NCBI RefSeq assembly: GCF_000468095.1
Contig: NZ_ASZC01000015.1
Coordinates: 62,001 to 126,000, forward strand
DNA from: Pantoea sp. AS-PWVM4
GTDB taxonomy: Bacteria; Pseudomonadota; Gammaproteobacteria; Enterobacterales; Enterobacteriaceae
Direction of reading: 5' to 3'
DNA: 64,000 nucleotides
Shown: positions 1-8,835 of the stretch, in pieces
How the letters are laid out: each line of letters begins with the position of its first letter
Numbering within the stretch: the stretch's first letter is position 1
Notes under the pieces: model-generated
Seen by the model: the letters and a program-made list of their open reading frames with translations, nothing else
What the model was told of the DNA's origin: nothing
The model's database searches: none
Program-made: the position numbers and the translations under genes

Positions 1-516
1 TGACGGCATTGGCTGGGATAACACCACTTCTTTCAGTTGGCGAGCATCCTGCCGCGCGCTTTCCGTTCCCAGCGTCTGCAAAGCCAGAAAACGTTCCACG
101 GTGCGTTGAAAATCATTACTTAATTGCTGCTGAAAGCCATGCAGCGTTTCCGGCTTAATACCGGGCCATTCTTCGCTGGCGGTAAAGCATGGCGACGAAG
201 CCACACTGATCAGCCCCCGAATGGATTCCGGCACCGTAAGCGCCAGTTGACTGGCGACCAGACCACCCAGCGACCAACCCAGCAGCAGGCTGCGTTCCGG
301 CAAATGCTCCACCAGATGCTGTGCCATAGCGGGCAGCGTCATGGCACCAAATCCCTGGCTGCGACCAAAACCCGGTAGATCGACCAGGTGTAAGCGAAAA
401 TGCGGGCTGAGTCGCGGAATGATGTTTTGCCACACTTCGGCATTCAATCCCCAGCCGTGCAGCAGCACAAGATCGCAATCCCCCGTGCCGGTGGTGTGCC
501 ACCAGATCGAACTCAT
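1..516 (-). CDS. bioH: Pimeloyl-ACP methyl ester carboxylesterase BioH (partial, 3' end outside window)
   Basis: The first 172 codons are present and the gene runs off the left edge. BioH hydrolyses the methyl ester of pimeloyl-ACP, releasing pimeloyl-ACP for biotin synthesis in the cytoplasm. The start is the ATG at 516, giving [10 protein letters not shown]. An oxyanion-hole stretch [12 protein letters not shown] and the nucleophile elbow GWSLGG of an alpha/beta hydrolase can be read. The Asp and His of the triad would lie in the missing part. It is divergent from gntX with 34 bp between the starts, the same neighbourhood as E. coli bioH-gntX-nfuA. The identity is well supported by motif plus context. 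Confidence 0.93.
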   Translation of the reverse strand, partial: MSSIWWHTTGTGDCDLVLLHGWGLNAEVWQNIIPRLSPHFRLHLVDLPGFGRSQGFGAMTLPAMAQHLVEHLPERSLLLGWSLGGLVASQLALTVPESIRGLISVASSPCFTASEEWPGIKPETLHGFQQQLSNDFQRTVERFLALQTLGTESARQDARQLKEVVLSQPMPS

Positions 517-550
517 CGGTTATTATCCTGAAAGTGAAAAGGAGGTCGCT

Positions 551-1228
551 ATGCTATCAATCCCTGCCCTGTGTTGGCTATGCCGTTTGCCGCTACGCAT
601 GGCGCAACACGGTCTGTGCAACGGGTGTTTGCGTCAGTTGCCGGTATTACCCGAACTTTGCCCACGCTGTGGCCTGCCCGCCCGTGCCGATCAGGTTTGT
701 GGGCGCTGCCTGCAACGACCGCCACCGTGGCAACAACTGATCTGCGTCAGCGGTTATCAACCCCCGCTCAGCCACTGGGTTCATCAGTTGAAGTTTTGCC
801 GCGCCACCGCACTCAGGGTGATGCTGGCGCGGCTACTTTTGCTAAAGTGGTTAGCCATGCGGCGATGTTATGCGCTTCCCCGACCAGATATCATCTTCAG
901 CGTGCCCCTGCATCAGCGTCGCCACTGGCGACGTGGCTACAATCAGGCGTCGCTGTTGGCGCAACCGCTGGCGCGCTGGCTAAGTTGTGACTACAGGGAA
1001 GGCATAAGCCGCGTACGTCAGGCTGCGGTGCAGCATGAGCTGAGCGCATCGGCGCGTAAAAAGAACCTGCGCGGCGCGTTTCAGCTTGAAATCCCGGTAG
1101 AGGGACGCCATATCCTGCTTATCGATGATGTGGTGACCACCGGCAGTACGGTGGCAGAAATCAGCCGCATGTTGCAGGCCGCAGGCGCGGCCAGCGTACA
1201 GATTGGATGCCTGTGCCGTACCTTGTAG
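551..1228 (+). CDS. gntX: ComF-family protein GntX (DNA utilization)
   Basis: 225 aa. A longer reading from 341 exists, but the ATG at 551 directly follows the strong ribosome site AAGGAGGT at 539-546 and matches the family start (MLSIPALCWLC). The N-terminal zinc-ribbon has paired cysteines (CWLC, CNGC, CPRCG, CGRC). The C-terminal half is a phosphoribosyltransferase-like fold with the PRPP-loop motif IDDVVTTGST. ComF-type proteins are linked to DNA uptake or use of DNA as nutrient; the E. coli member was named from a gluconate phenotype and its biochemistry is not settled. It lies 58 bp before nfuA and may be co-transcribed with it. Confidence 0.9.
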   Translation: MLSIPALCWLCRLPLRMAQHGLCNGCLRQLPVLPELCPRCGLPARADQVCGRCLQRPPPWQQLICVSGYQPPLSHWVHQLKFCRATALRVMLARLLLLKWLAMRRCYALPRPDIIFSVPLHQRRHWRRGYNQASLLAQPLARWLSCDYREGISRVRQAAVQHELSASARKKNLRGAFQLEIPVEGRHILLIDDVVTTGSTVAEISRMLQAAGAASVQIGCLCRTL

Positions 1229-1286
1229 AGCGTCGGCGTTGGGCGTATTATAACCAACTAAATTAGTCAACTATTGAGCAATCGCC

Positions 1287-1862
1287 ATGATCCGTATTAC
1301 TGATGCTGCCCAAGAGCACTTCTCAAAACTTCTGTCAAAACAGGAAGATGGCACCCAGATCCGCGTATTCGTGATTAACCCGGGTACACCAACCGCCGAG
1401 TGTGGCGTATCTTACTGCCCGCCCGATGCCGTTGAAGCGACGGATACCGAGCTGAAGTTTGAAAAGCTGTCAGCCTATGTTGACGAGCTGAGCGCCCCTT
1501 ACCTGGAAGACGCGGAAATTGACTTCGTCACTGACAACCTCGGTTCCCAGCTGACGTTGAAAGCGCCAAACGCCAAAATGCGTAAAGTCTCTGACGATGC
1601 GCCAATGGTCGAACGCGTGGAATACCTGTTGCAGGCACAGATCAACCCGCAACTGGCAGGCCACGGTGGTCGCGTTTCACTGATGGAAATCACCGATGAC
1701 GGTTACGCCATTCTGCAATTTGGCGGCGGCTGCAACGGTTGTTCGATGATTGACGTGACGCTGAAAGACGGTATCGAGAAAGAGCTGCTGGCAGCCTTCC
1801 CGGAACTGAAAGGCGTGCGCGATCTGACCGAGCACCAGCGCGGCGAGCACTCCTACTACTGA
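1287..1862 (+). CDS. nfuA: Fe-S biogenesis protein NfuA
   Basis: 191 aa, the same length as E. coli NfuA. It carries a [4Fe-4S] cluster between two subunits and delivers it to target proteins, especially under oxidative stress or iron limitation. The N-terminal part is an A-type-carrier-like domain that has lost cluster ligands. The C-terminal NifU-like domain has the cluster-binding CNGC at Cys149 and Cys152 within GGGCNGCSM. The start ATG at 1287 gives [12 protein letters not shown], as in the orthologue. It faces malQ convergently. In E. coli, gntT lies downstream of nfuA; no gntT is present here. Confidence 0.97.
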   Translation: MIRITDAAQEHFSKLLSKQEDGTQIRVFVINPGTPTAECGVSYCPPDAVEATDTELKFEKLSAYVDELSAPYLEDAEIDFVTDNLGSQLTLKAPNAKMRKVSDDAPMVERVEYLLQAQINPQLAGHGGRVSLMEITDDGYAILQFGGGCNGCSMIDVTLKDGIEKELLAAFPELKGVRDLTEHQRGEHSYY

Positions 1863-1872
1863 TTCCCAACGT

Positions 1873-1896
1873 GCGACAGCGACCCGACGCTGTCGC
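1873..1896. terminator. Hairpin between convergent nfuA and malQ
   Basis: A perfect 8-bp stem, GCGACAGC against GCTGTCGC with an 8-nt loop, sits in the 37 bp between the two convergent stop codons. Neither side has a clear T-run, so intrinsic termination is uncertain. It may only protect the mRNA 3' ends. Confidence 0.4.
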
Positions 1897-1899
1897 GCG

Positions 1900-3960
1900 T
1901 TAAACCCGCTTCCTGCCGATACTCACAGCCTTCAGCAATCGTTGCACTTCCCCCTCTGCAAACATCGCCTCCAGCGTGGTACTGAGCTTACGACGCCAGT
2001 TAGGATACTGTTCAACTGTGCCCGGCACATTCACCGGTGAGTCCATACCCAACCAATCTTCCGGTTGCAGGCCCAGCAACGCGCTGTCGGTAGCCGCCAG
2101 AAAACGGTGCATCGCCAGATTGAGCGCGGGTGACATCCCCCGTTTGGCCGCCTGTTTACCGCTGGATTTGGCTAACGCCCCGGCCTGATGCAATGCATCC
2201 AGTAGCGCCTGCTTCTGTTTTTCCCGCTGTTGCTGCAATGACTGCAACACGCTTTCACCAGGATACAAACCGAGCTTATTTCCCAGCAACAAGTCACCCG
2301 CCTCCCAGAATCCGGTCAGGGTTGGCAGATCGTGGGTGCTGGCACTGGCAATTGACTGGCGCGGATACTCCTCTGGCTGACGATAACGCCCATCACGATG
2401 CTGCTCAAACCACAACACCTTCCATGAAAAGATGCCGCTGTTGCGCAGCAGGCTGACAATCTCAGCAGGTACCGTACCGAGATCTTCACCAATGACCATG
2501 CAACGATGGCGCTGACTTTCCAGCGCAAGGATCGCCAGCAGGTCCTGCACCGGATAAGCGACATAGGCCCCTTTATCCGCCGTCTCACCCCAGGGAATCC
2601 ACCACAGGCGCAGCAACCCCATCACATGATCGATACGCAACGCGCCGCAATCGCGCATGTTGGCTCGCAGCAGATCGATGAACGGTTGATAGCCGCGCGC
2701 ACGCATCACATGAGGATCGAGCGGCGGCAGCGACCAGTTTTGCCCGAGTGGACCGAGGCGGTCTGGCGGTGCCCCAACCGACGCACCTAACTTGTAGAGC
2801 TGAGGATCCTGCCAGGTTTCTGCACTTCCCTGGGCCACACCGACCGCCAGATCGCGATACAACCCTACCGCCATCCCCAACTGCTGGCTACGCTGCCAGC
2901 ACTGCGCAAATTGCTGCTGCGCCAGCCACTGCAACCAGCTCCAGAACTGAATCTCGTCCTCATGCTGCGTACACCATTGCTGGACCTCGGCCTGCTGCGC
3001 ATTGCGCCAGCCTTCTGGCCAACCCGTCCAACCCCACGCCTGTTGATCGTCGGTGTGCCGTTCTGCCTGAATGCCGTCAAACGCTGCCTGGTAGCGCAGG
3101 TGCTCGCCCCCCTCCACCACAAACTGCTGAAACGCCTCCTGCTGGACGCCATGCTGACGAAATGCCTGCCATGTGAGACGTAGTGCGTGGATTTTCAGCT
3201 CTGCCACCGTGCTGTAGTCCACCCATTCGCTGACGCGAGCTTTCTCCAGCATCCGTCGCGTTTTGGCGCTGTTCCACCAGCGCTGCGCCGCGTGGCTTTG
3301 CTGGAAATCCGTCAGTTGGCTGACATCGATATACAGCACGTTCAGCCAGCGGCGTGAGGTGGGACTGTAGGGGCTGGCCATCTCTGGCTGTGCCGGGTAA
3401 AGCGCGTGCAGCGGATTGAGCCCAACGAAATCGCCCCCCAGCGCCGCCACCTGTTCCAGCATGCGCTCCAGATCGCCAAAATCCCCCATGCCCCAGTTGT
3501 GTTCGGAACGCAGGGTATAGAGCTGAACCAGCGCCCCCCAACGTTTTTCACCTTGCTCCAATGGCGCAGGCAGGTAACAACGGCGCGGGGCGAGGATGAT
3601 ACGGGTTTGCCACTGCTGGCGGCCTTTACGCAAGATAAGCTGATGGTAGCCCTGTGGTAACCGGGGAGGCAGCGTCAACGGTTCGCCCCCCTGCACGCTG
3701 CCGTGAAATTGCTTACCTTGTTCGGAAATCAACTGCCAGTGGAATTCGCCACTGCCTTGCGGCGTCAGTTGGCGCTGCATCCGTCCCCTGAATACCTGGA
3801 CCGGCGGTAACGGCGGTGCTTTGCCCGTTGGCGCGTCCATCACCGCCAGCAGCGCCCGCTTGGTGTCATCACTGATGGTTGCAGGCTCGCCGTTGGCATT
3901 GATAAAACGCAGCGCGATGCCCGCGGCCTGTGCGGCTTGATCCAACTTGTTCAACGTCAT
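1900..3960 (-). CDS. malQ: 4-alpha-glucanotransferase (amylomaltase) MalQ
   Basis: 686 aa, a GH77 enzyme of the usual length. It transfers maltosyl and longer glucans between maltodextrins, releasing glucose and making chains long enough for MalP. The catalytic set is visible: nucleophile Asp in LRIDHVMG near residue 443, acid/base Glu in IGEDLGT near 491, and Asp in STHDLPTLTGFW near 543. Numbering is about five below the E. coli enzyme. It is the downstream gene of malP-malQ, separated by 99 bp that contain a REP pair. The start is MTLNKLDQAAQAAG. Confidence 0.97.
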   Translation of the reverse strand: MTLNKLDQAAQAAGIALRFINANGEPATISDDTKRALLAVMDAPTGKAPPLPPVQVFRGRMQRQLTPQGSGEFHWQLISEQGKQFHGSVQGGEPLTLPPRLPQGYHQLILRKGRQQWQTRIILAPRRCYLPAPLEQGEKRWGALVQLYTLRSEHNWGMGDFGDLERMLEQVAALGGDFVGLNPLHALYPAQPEMASPYSPTSRRWLNVLYIDVSQLTDFQQSHAAQRWWNSAKTRRMLEKARVSEWVDYSTVAELKIHALRLTWQAFRQHGVQQEAFQQFVVEGGEHLRYQAAFDGIQAERHTDDQQAWGWTGWPEGWRNAQQAEVQQWCTQHEDEIQFWSWLQWLAQQQFAQCWQRSQQLGMAVGLYRDLAVGVAQGSAETWQDPQLYKLGASVGAPPDRLGPLGQNWSLPPLDPHVMRARGYQPFIDLLRANMRDCGALRIDHVMGLLRLWWIPWGETADKGAYVAYPVQDLLAILALESQRHRCMVIGEDLGTVPAEIVSLLRNSGIFSWKVLWFEQHRDGRYRQPEEYPRQSIASASTHDLPTLTGFWEAGDLLLGNKLGLYPGESVLQSLQQQREKQKQALLDALHQAGALAKSSGKQAAKRGMSPALNLAMHRFLAATDSALLGLQPEDWLGMDSPVNVPGTVEQYPNWRRKLSTTLEAMFAEGEVQRLLKAVSIGRKRV

Positions 3961-3991
3961 TGCTGCTCCTGAATCGCGTAAGACACATTCG

Positions 3992-4046
3992 GTAGCGGCA
4001 CGATTTATCGCGCAAAATCAATCAGCGCGATAAATCGCGCCGCTAC
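3992..4046. repeat. REP pair (BIME) in the malP-malQ intercistronic gap
   Basis: Two GTAG-headed REP units face each other. A forward unit at 3992-4013 has core GCACGATTTATCGCGC, and an inverted unit at 4025-4046 has core GCGCGATAAATCGCGC followed by CGCTAC; 11 bp separate them. The forward core carries one uncompensated change (GCAC). Being inside an operon, the pair could affect relative expression of malP and malQ, as BIMEs do in some E. coli operons; that is inference. Confidence 0.9.
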
Positions 4047-4059
4047 GAGACGTGCAGAT

Positions 4060-6465
4060 TTACCGTTTCGCCTGCCAGATACGTTTCTGGTAATCACGGA
4101 TAGAGCGATCGGAGCTGAACATCCCATTGCGGGCGGTATTGAGGATGGCCGCTTTGGTCCAGGCTTCCTGGTCCTTCCACAGTGCCTCAACACGCTGTTG
4201 CGCCTCGACGTAAGCATCGAAATCGGCTAACACCAACCAGGGATCGCCGTTTTTCGTCAGGCTATTGAGCAACAAATCAAAGGCGTGTTTGTCGCCATCG
4301 CTGAATTTGCCCTTTTCCAGTTCTTTCAACAGCCCGTCGAGATGTTTATTGGCCTTACGCAGTTTTTTCGGATGGTAACCCTCGGCCTTCAACGCTTTAA
4401 CCTCATCCACGGTATGACCAAAGATAAAGATATTCTCCTCGCCAACTTCCGCCGCAATCTCAACGTTGGCACCATCCAGCGTACCGATGGTGAGCGCACC
4501 ATTCAGCGCCAGTTTCATATTGCCGGTGCCGGAAGCTTCATATCCGGCGGTCGAAATCTGTTCGGAGAGATCAGCCGCCGGGATCATCAGTTCAGCGGCG
4601 GTAATTCGATAGTCAGGAATAAACACCACCTTCAACTTATCGCCCACTTTCGGGTCGTTATTGACCACCTCAGCGACCTTGTTGATGGCATAGATAATAT
4701 TTTTTGCCAGGTAATAACCCGGCGCGGCTTTCGCGCCAAACAAGAACACCCTCGGGACAAAGTCAGGATTTTTTGGGTCATCGCGCAGTTGACGGTAGCA
4801 ATGGAGGATATGCAGCAGGCTGAGATGCTGACGTTTGTATTCGTGCAGGCGTTTGATCTGTACGTCAAACAGCGCCTCGGGATTCACCTGAATGCCGGTG
4901 ACCTGACGGATGTACTCGGTCAGTTGCTGCTTATTGGCCTGCTTGATTTTGCGGTACTTCTGGCGGAACGCTTTTTTAGCGGCAAAAGGCTCCAGCGCTT
5001 TTAGCGCCTCAAGATTGTTGGCCCATTCCACCTGCAATGTCTCGTCAAGCAACGCCGACAACCGTGGGTTACATTGCTGGAGCCAGCGACGCGGGGTGAT
5101 GCCGTTGGTGACATTATGGAATTTCTTCGGCCAAAGCTGGTGATATTCCGGGAACAGATCTTTCACCACCAACTCGGAATGCAGCGCCGCCACGCCGTTG
5201 ACGGCGAAGCCACTCACCACACACAAATTGGCCATCCGTACCTGACCCTCCGCAACCACCGCCAGCTTCTGCCACACCGCCTCATCATCCGGCCACTGAC
5301 GTTGCACCAGTTTCTTCAGACGTCGGTTAATCTCACGGATGATCTGCATATGGCGTGGCAACAAACTGCGCACCAGACGCTCGTCCCAGCGCTCCAGCGC
5401 TTCCGGCATCAGCGTATGGTTGGTATAGGCAAACACGCGGCTGGTGATGTGCCAGGCGTCATCCCAGCTCAGCTGATGTTCGTCCAGCAGCAGGCGCAAC
5501 ATCTCTGGAATCGCAATGGTCGGGTGGGTGTCATTCAGTTGAATCACTTCGTAGTCTGGCAGGTCATGCACCGAACGCCCGGCCAGATGATGCCGCCGCA
5601 GAATATCGCCCACCGCGCAGGCACACTGGAAATATTGCTGCATCAGGCGCAGGCGTTTACCTTCCTGATGGTTGTCATTGGGATAGAGCACCTTGGTGAG
5701 TTTGGCCGCCTCAATGCCCGACTGCTCCGACTGGAGAAACTTTCCGCCATTGAACAGCGTCAGATCAAACGGGTGATCGCTGGTCGCTTTCCATAACCGC
5801 AGCGGTAAGGTTACGCCATTACGATAGCCTACCACCGGCAGATCCCAGGCTTCCCCTTTTAGCCAGAAAGCGGGCTGCCAGTACCAACCGCCGCTTTCCG
5901 TTTTCTCAACTTTGCCGCCGATACCGACCTGCACATCATGCGCTGCGTTATGGCGAAACCACGGGTAGCGATCGCGCTGCCAGTCATCCGGCGCTTCTTT
6001 TTGCTGGCCATCATCAAACGACTGACGAAACAGGCCATATTGATAATTCAGGCCATGCCCCATCGCTGCCTGACCCACGGTGGCCATTGAATCCATATAG
6101 CAAGCGGCTAAACGTCCCAGCCCACCGTTACCGAGCGCCGGATCGACCTCTTCTTCCAGTAACTCGCTTAACGAAACCTGATAAGTCGCCAGCACTTCCT
6201 GCACTTCCTGATACCAGCCGAGATTCATCAGGTTGTTGCCGGTCAGACGGCCAATCAGAAATTCCATCGACAGATAATTAACATGGCGCTGGCCTTTGCG
6301 TGGCGTCAGTGGGGGTTGCGTCGCCAGCAGCTCCGCCAGCGCAGCGCTTAGCGCCTGCCACCATTGATGCGGCGTCATTTGTTGTGCTGAAGAAAGTCCA
6401 AGATATTGCCACTGGCGGGTAAGTGCGGCGTCAAAACGCGCTTTATTGAATTTTTGTTGCGACAT
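4060..6465 (-). CDS. malP: Maltodextrin phosphorylase MalP
   Basis: 801 aa, a GT35 family glucan phosphorylase. It cleaves terminal glucose from maltodextrins with phosphate, giving glucose-1-phosphate. The pyridoxal-phosphate site [15 protein letters not shown] is intact, with Lys near residue 650, and [20 protein letters not shown] near the N-terminus is the phosphorylase signature. The N-terminus ([11 protein letters not shown]) and coupling to malQ favour MalP over glycogen phosphorylase GlgP. E. coli malPQ is activated by the divergent malT product. Here malT is absent and only about 100 bp separate the start from the glpR terminator. Confidence 0.94.
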   Translation of the reverse strand: MSQQKFNKARFDAALTRQWQYLGLSSAQQMTPHQWWQALSAALAELLATQPPLTPRKGQRHVNYLSMEFLIGRLTGNNLMNLGWYQEVQEVLATYQVSLSELLEEEVDPALGNGGLGRLAACYMDSMATVGQAAMGHGLNYQYGLFRQSFDDGQQKEAPDDWQRDRYPWFRHNAAHDVQVGIGGKVEKTESGGWYWQPAFWLKGEAWDLPVVGYRNGVTLPLRLWKATSDHPFDLTLFNGGKFLQSEQSGIEAAKLTKVLYPNDNHQEGKRLRLMQQYFQCACAVGDILRRHHLAGRSVHDLPDYEVIQLNDTHPTIAIPEMLRLLLDEHQLSWDDAWHITSRVFAYTNHTLMPEALERWDERLVRSLLPRHMQIIREINRRLKKLVQRQWPDDEAVWQKLAVVAEGQVRMANLCVVSGFAVNGVAALHSELVVKDLFPEYHQLWPKKFHNVTNGITPRRWLQQCNPRLSALLDETLQVEWANNLEALKALEPFAAKKAFRQKYRKIKQANKQQLTEYIRQVTGIQVNPEALFDVQIKRLHEYKRQHLSLLHILHCYRQLRDDPKNPDFVPRVFLFGAKAAPGYYLAKNIIYAINKVAEVVNNDPKVGDKLKVVFIPDYRITAAELMIPAADLSEQISTAGYEASGTGNMKLALNGALTIGTLDGANVEIAAEVGEENIFIFGHTVDEVKALKAEGYHPKKLRKANKHLDGLLKELEKGKFSDGDKHAFDLLLNSLTKNGDPWLVLADFDAYVEAQQRVEALWKDQEAWTKAAILNTARNGMFSSDRSIRDYQKRIWQAKR

Positions 6466-6571
6466 ATCAATCCCTTCCGAGTCCGGTAACGGTGAAGCGA
6501 AATTGGGGAGCGCATGGCCAGATGCTGGCCTGAATGGATAAGTAAAGACGGGTCAGGAGAAAAAAGCGACA

Positions 6572-6604
6572 GAAAAACAAGGCGGGAGAGAAAAAAACCC
6601 GCCT
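6572..6604 (-). terminator. Intrinsic terminator after glpR
   Basis: On the minus strand, after the glpR stop, a 7-bp stem AGGCGGG/CCCGCCT with a T-rich loop is followed by TTGTTTTT. It separates the glp operon from the malP promoter region (6466-6571). Confidence 0.75.
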
Positions 6605-6613
6605 CGTGCAGAT

Positions 6614-7372
6614 TTAGCAGAGTTCGAGTTGTACTTCGTGTTGCTCAATCACCTTCATCACGCTGGCAGGTGGCGTGAGGTCGGTATACAGATAGTCGAT
6701 CAGGCTCATGTTGCCCAGGTTCACCATCGCGTTGCGACCAAATTTTGAGTGATCCACCACCAGCATCACGCAACGTGAGTTTTCAATGATCGCGCGCTTG
6801 GTGCGAACTTCGTGGTAGTCGAACTCCAGCAACGAGCCATCCATATCAATACCGCTGATACCAAGAATGCCGTAATCCAGGCGGAACTGGGAGATAAAGT
6901 CGAGGGTGGCTTCCCCCATAATGCCGCCATCGCGGGTACGCACTTCGCCACCGGCAATGATGACGCGGAAATCCGGTTTCGCCATCAGCAGCATCGCGAC
7001 GTTGAGGTTGTTGGTGACAACACGCAGATTGCTATGATTAAGCAACGCATGCGCCACTGCTTCAGGCGTGGTGCCAATATCGATAAATAATGTCGCCCCA
7101 TCGGGGATCTGGCTGGCAACGCGCTCGGCAATACGCGCTTTTTCAGCCGACCACATCATTTTTCGGTCCTGCCAGGCGGTATTTTCCGAGCTGGAGGGTA
7201 GCGCTGCACCGCCGTGATGACGCTGAATTTTGTTTTGATCGGCCAGATCGTTCAAATCGCGCCTGATGGTCTGTGGGCTGACTTCAAAGTGATCCACCAG
7301 CTCTTCCGTGCTGACATATCCCTGACGCCGGACCAGATCGATAATGGCGTCATGACGTTGCGTCTGCTTCAC
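6614..7372 (-). CDS. glpR: DeoR-family repressor of the glycerol-3-phosphate regulon, GlpR
   Basis: 252 aa, equal to E. coli GlpR. The N-terminal winged helix-turn-helix reads QGYVSTEELVDHFEVSPQTI and the C-terminal sugar-phosphate sensing domain contains DIGTTPEAVAHAL. It represses glpD and other glp genes until sn-glycerol-3-phosphate binds. It is the last gene of glpE-glpG-glpR, divergent from glpD, whose upstream region carries glp operator-like sequence at 8785-8822. The start is MKQTQRHDAI, preceded by AGGAGAGA. Confidence 0.96.
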   Translation of the reverse strand: MKQTQRHDAIIDLVRRQGYVSTEELVDHFEVSPQTIRRDLNDLADQNKIQRHHGGAALPSSSENTAWQDRKMMWSAEKARIAERVASQIPDGATLFIDIGTTPEAVAHALLNHSNLRVVTNNLNVAMLLMAKPDFRVIIAGGEVRTRDGGIMGEATLDFISQFRLDYGILGISGIDMDGSLLEFDYHEVRTKRAIIENSRCVMLVVDHSKFGRNAMVNLGNMSLIDYLYTDLTPPASVMKVIEQHEVQLELC

Positions 7373-7420
7373 ATCTCTCTCCTGTTCACGGCTTGATGCC
7401 GCGTTTTTCTTCTTCTGGTA

Positions 7421-8251
7421 TTAACGGCGCACCACTTTCTTACGCGTATCAACAAACGCCATCGCTAACCCAACCAGCAGGCCGGTAACGTGTGCCGCAT
7501 TGGCAATCGACAGACCAAATGCGCCGTACCAGCCAATAATCAACCACACAATAGCGAACCCCATCAAACCGCGCTCGAGATAAATACCACTTTCGGGATC
7601 GCGCTCGCCTCGCAACCAGCAATAACCCATCAACGCATACACCACGCCAGATAAACCGCCAAACAGCACGCCGCTAAATTTAGCCTGCATCCAGCCGGTA
7701 AGTAGCGCGGAAATGAGCATGATGACAAATAACTTGCCGCTCCCGAGACGCTTTTCGACTGCCCCGCCGAGATACCACCACCACATCAGGTTGAACAAAA
7801 TATGCAGCAGGGAAAAATGCAGCAGCGCATGACTGAACCAGCGCCACACCTGGAAATATTGCTGCGGCCCATCAGGCCAGCCCAACCAGCCAAGCAGGGT
7901 TTCATCACCGAAAATCTGCATCAGGATAAACACCGCGACACAGGCCATCATCATGGTCATGGTGAGCGGGCCTGCGCGTTCGCGAATGTTCGCCCAAATA
8001 TGGCTTCGCTCATAACGCAGCCCACTTTCCGTGCTGCCGGTATGCCAGCTGGCGGCCTGATAACGTGGGTGGTTGGGATCACGCACGAACTGCGCGAGTT
8101 CGTTTTCGACCATATCCAGCTTGCTTTCGTCTTCCAACAGAATGACAAAATGGCTTTCACGTTCAATCGTTAACCTGACGCCACGCGTCGCCATATAGTC
8201 CACAAACGCCTGGGCCATGCGCGGATTATTGAACTGGGTAATGCGCATCAT
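7421..8251 (-). CDS. glpG: Rhomboid intramembrane serine protease GlpG
   Basis: 276 aa, the same length and numbering as E. coli GlpG. An N-terminal cytoplasmic domain (to about residue 85) precedes six membrane helices. The catalytic dyad is visible: Ser201 in [13 protein letters not shown] and His254 in [26 protein letters not shown] and the WWWYLGG loop are also conserved. It cleaves membrane proteins within the bilayer; the link to glycerol metabolism is only positional. It sits between glpE (30 bp upstream) and glpR (48 bp downstream). Confidence 0.97.
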   Translation of the reverse strand: MMRITQFNNPRMAQAFVDYMATRGVRLTIERESHFVILLEDESKLDMVENELAQFVRDPNHPRYQAASWHTGSTESGLRYERSHIWANIRERAGPLTMTMMMACVAVFILMQIFGDETLLGWLGWPDGPQQYFQVWRWFSHALLHFSLLHILFNLMWWWYLGGAVEKRLGSGKLFVIMLISALLTGWMQAKFSGVLFGGLSGVVYALMGYCWLRGERDPESGIYLERGLMGFAIVWLIIGWYGAFGLSIANAAHVTGLLVGLAMAFVDTRKKVVRR

Positions 8252-8281
8252 GCGGTGCTCTCCGTACCTTTATCTAAAGGC

Positions 8282-8608
8282 TCACATCGTACCAGTTGTC
8301 ACCTGAGCCGGAAACGCCGCACGCCAGGCGTCAAATCCACCATCAATACTGTAGGCCGCGCTAAACCCTTGTCCCAGCAGGAACTGCGCGGCACCTTTGC
8401 TGCTATTGCCGTGGTAGCACATCACCAGCACTGGCAGGTCATGATTGGCCTGGCTGATAAAATCGGCGAGGTTGTCATTCGACAGGTGTAACGCACCTGC
8501 GGCATGGCCCAGAGAGAAGCTTTGCGGATCGCGGATGTCCACCAGCTGCGCACCTTGTGTCAGATGCTCCTGAGCCTGTAGGACGTTAATACACTCGAAG
8601 GTTTCCAT
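8282..8608 (-). CDS. glpE: Thiosulfate sulfurtransferase GlpE
   Basis: 108 aa with the ATG at 8608 ([12 protein letters not shown]), matching E. coli GlpE in length. The reading frame extends to 8683, but the extra 25 residues have no family counterpart. It is a single-domain rhodanese moving sulfur from thiosulfate to cyanide or thioredoxin. The active-site Cys64 lies in VMCYHGNSS, and VDIRDPQSF is the typical rhodanese N-terminal motif. It is the first gene of glpEGR, divergent from glpD. Confidence 0.95.
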   Translation of the reverse strand: METFECINVLQAQEHLTQGAQLVDIRDPQSFSLGHAAGALHLSNDNLADFISQANHDLPVLVMCYHGNSSKGAAQFLLGQGFSAAYSIDGGFDAWRAAFPAQVTTGTM

Positions 8609-8784
8609 GGTTTCTCTCATCACATCGTCACAATTAACGCCTAGTTTACCCTGAGTTGTGAGCGCCATAACCTGATAAAGCATGTGGCTTTGTGTTTTTT
8701 TTCTGCCGGAATGTTAGCTGTATCACGCAAAGATGTTTTTATTAGGTTAACCGCTGGCATCAATGTTGGTTTCCGATTATTATT

Positions 8785-8822
8785 ATGCTCGAAAACGAAC
8801 ATTTAAGAACGATTCCGAACAT
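8785..8822. promoter_or_regulatory. Tandem GlpR operator candidates upstream of glpD
   Basis: The sequence ATGCTCGAAAACGAACAT (8785-8802) is an 18-bp near palindrome, ATGYTCG-N4-CGAACAT, close to the known glp operator. A second site at 8805-8822 has a perfect right half CGAACAT and a weaker left half. A TATTAT -10 candidate lies at about 8778-8783, so the first site would cover the transcription start and the second the untranslated leader, fitting repression by the GlpR encoded next door. Confidence 0.75.
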
Positions 8823-8835
8823 CGGAGGAGATGAC

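Noticed and set aside
341-550. Upstream extension of the gntX frame
   Set aside because: It overlaps bioH and its own leader; the ATG at 551 follows a strong ribosome site and fits the family start.
6466-6571. MalT boxes upstream of malP
   Set aside because: GGGGAG at about 6505 is a single weak match in the plus orientation with no paired box at MalT spacing.
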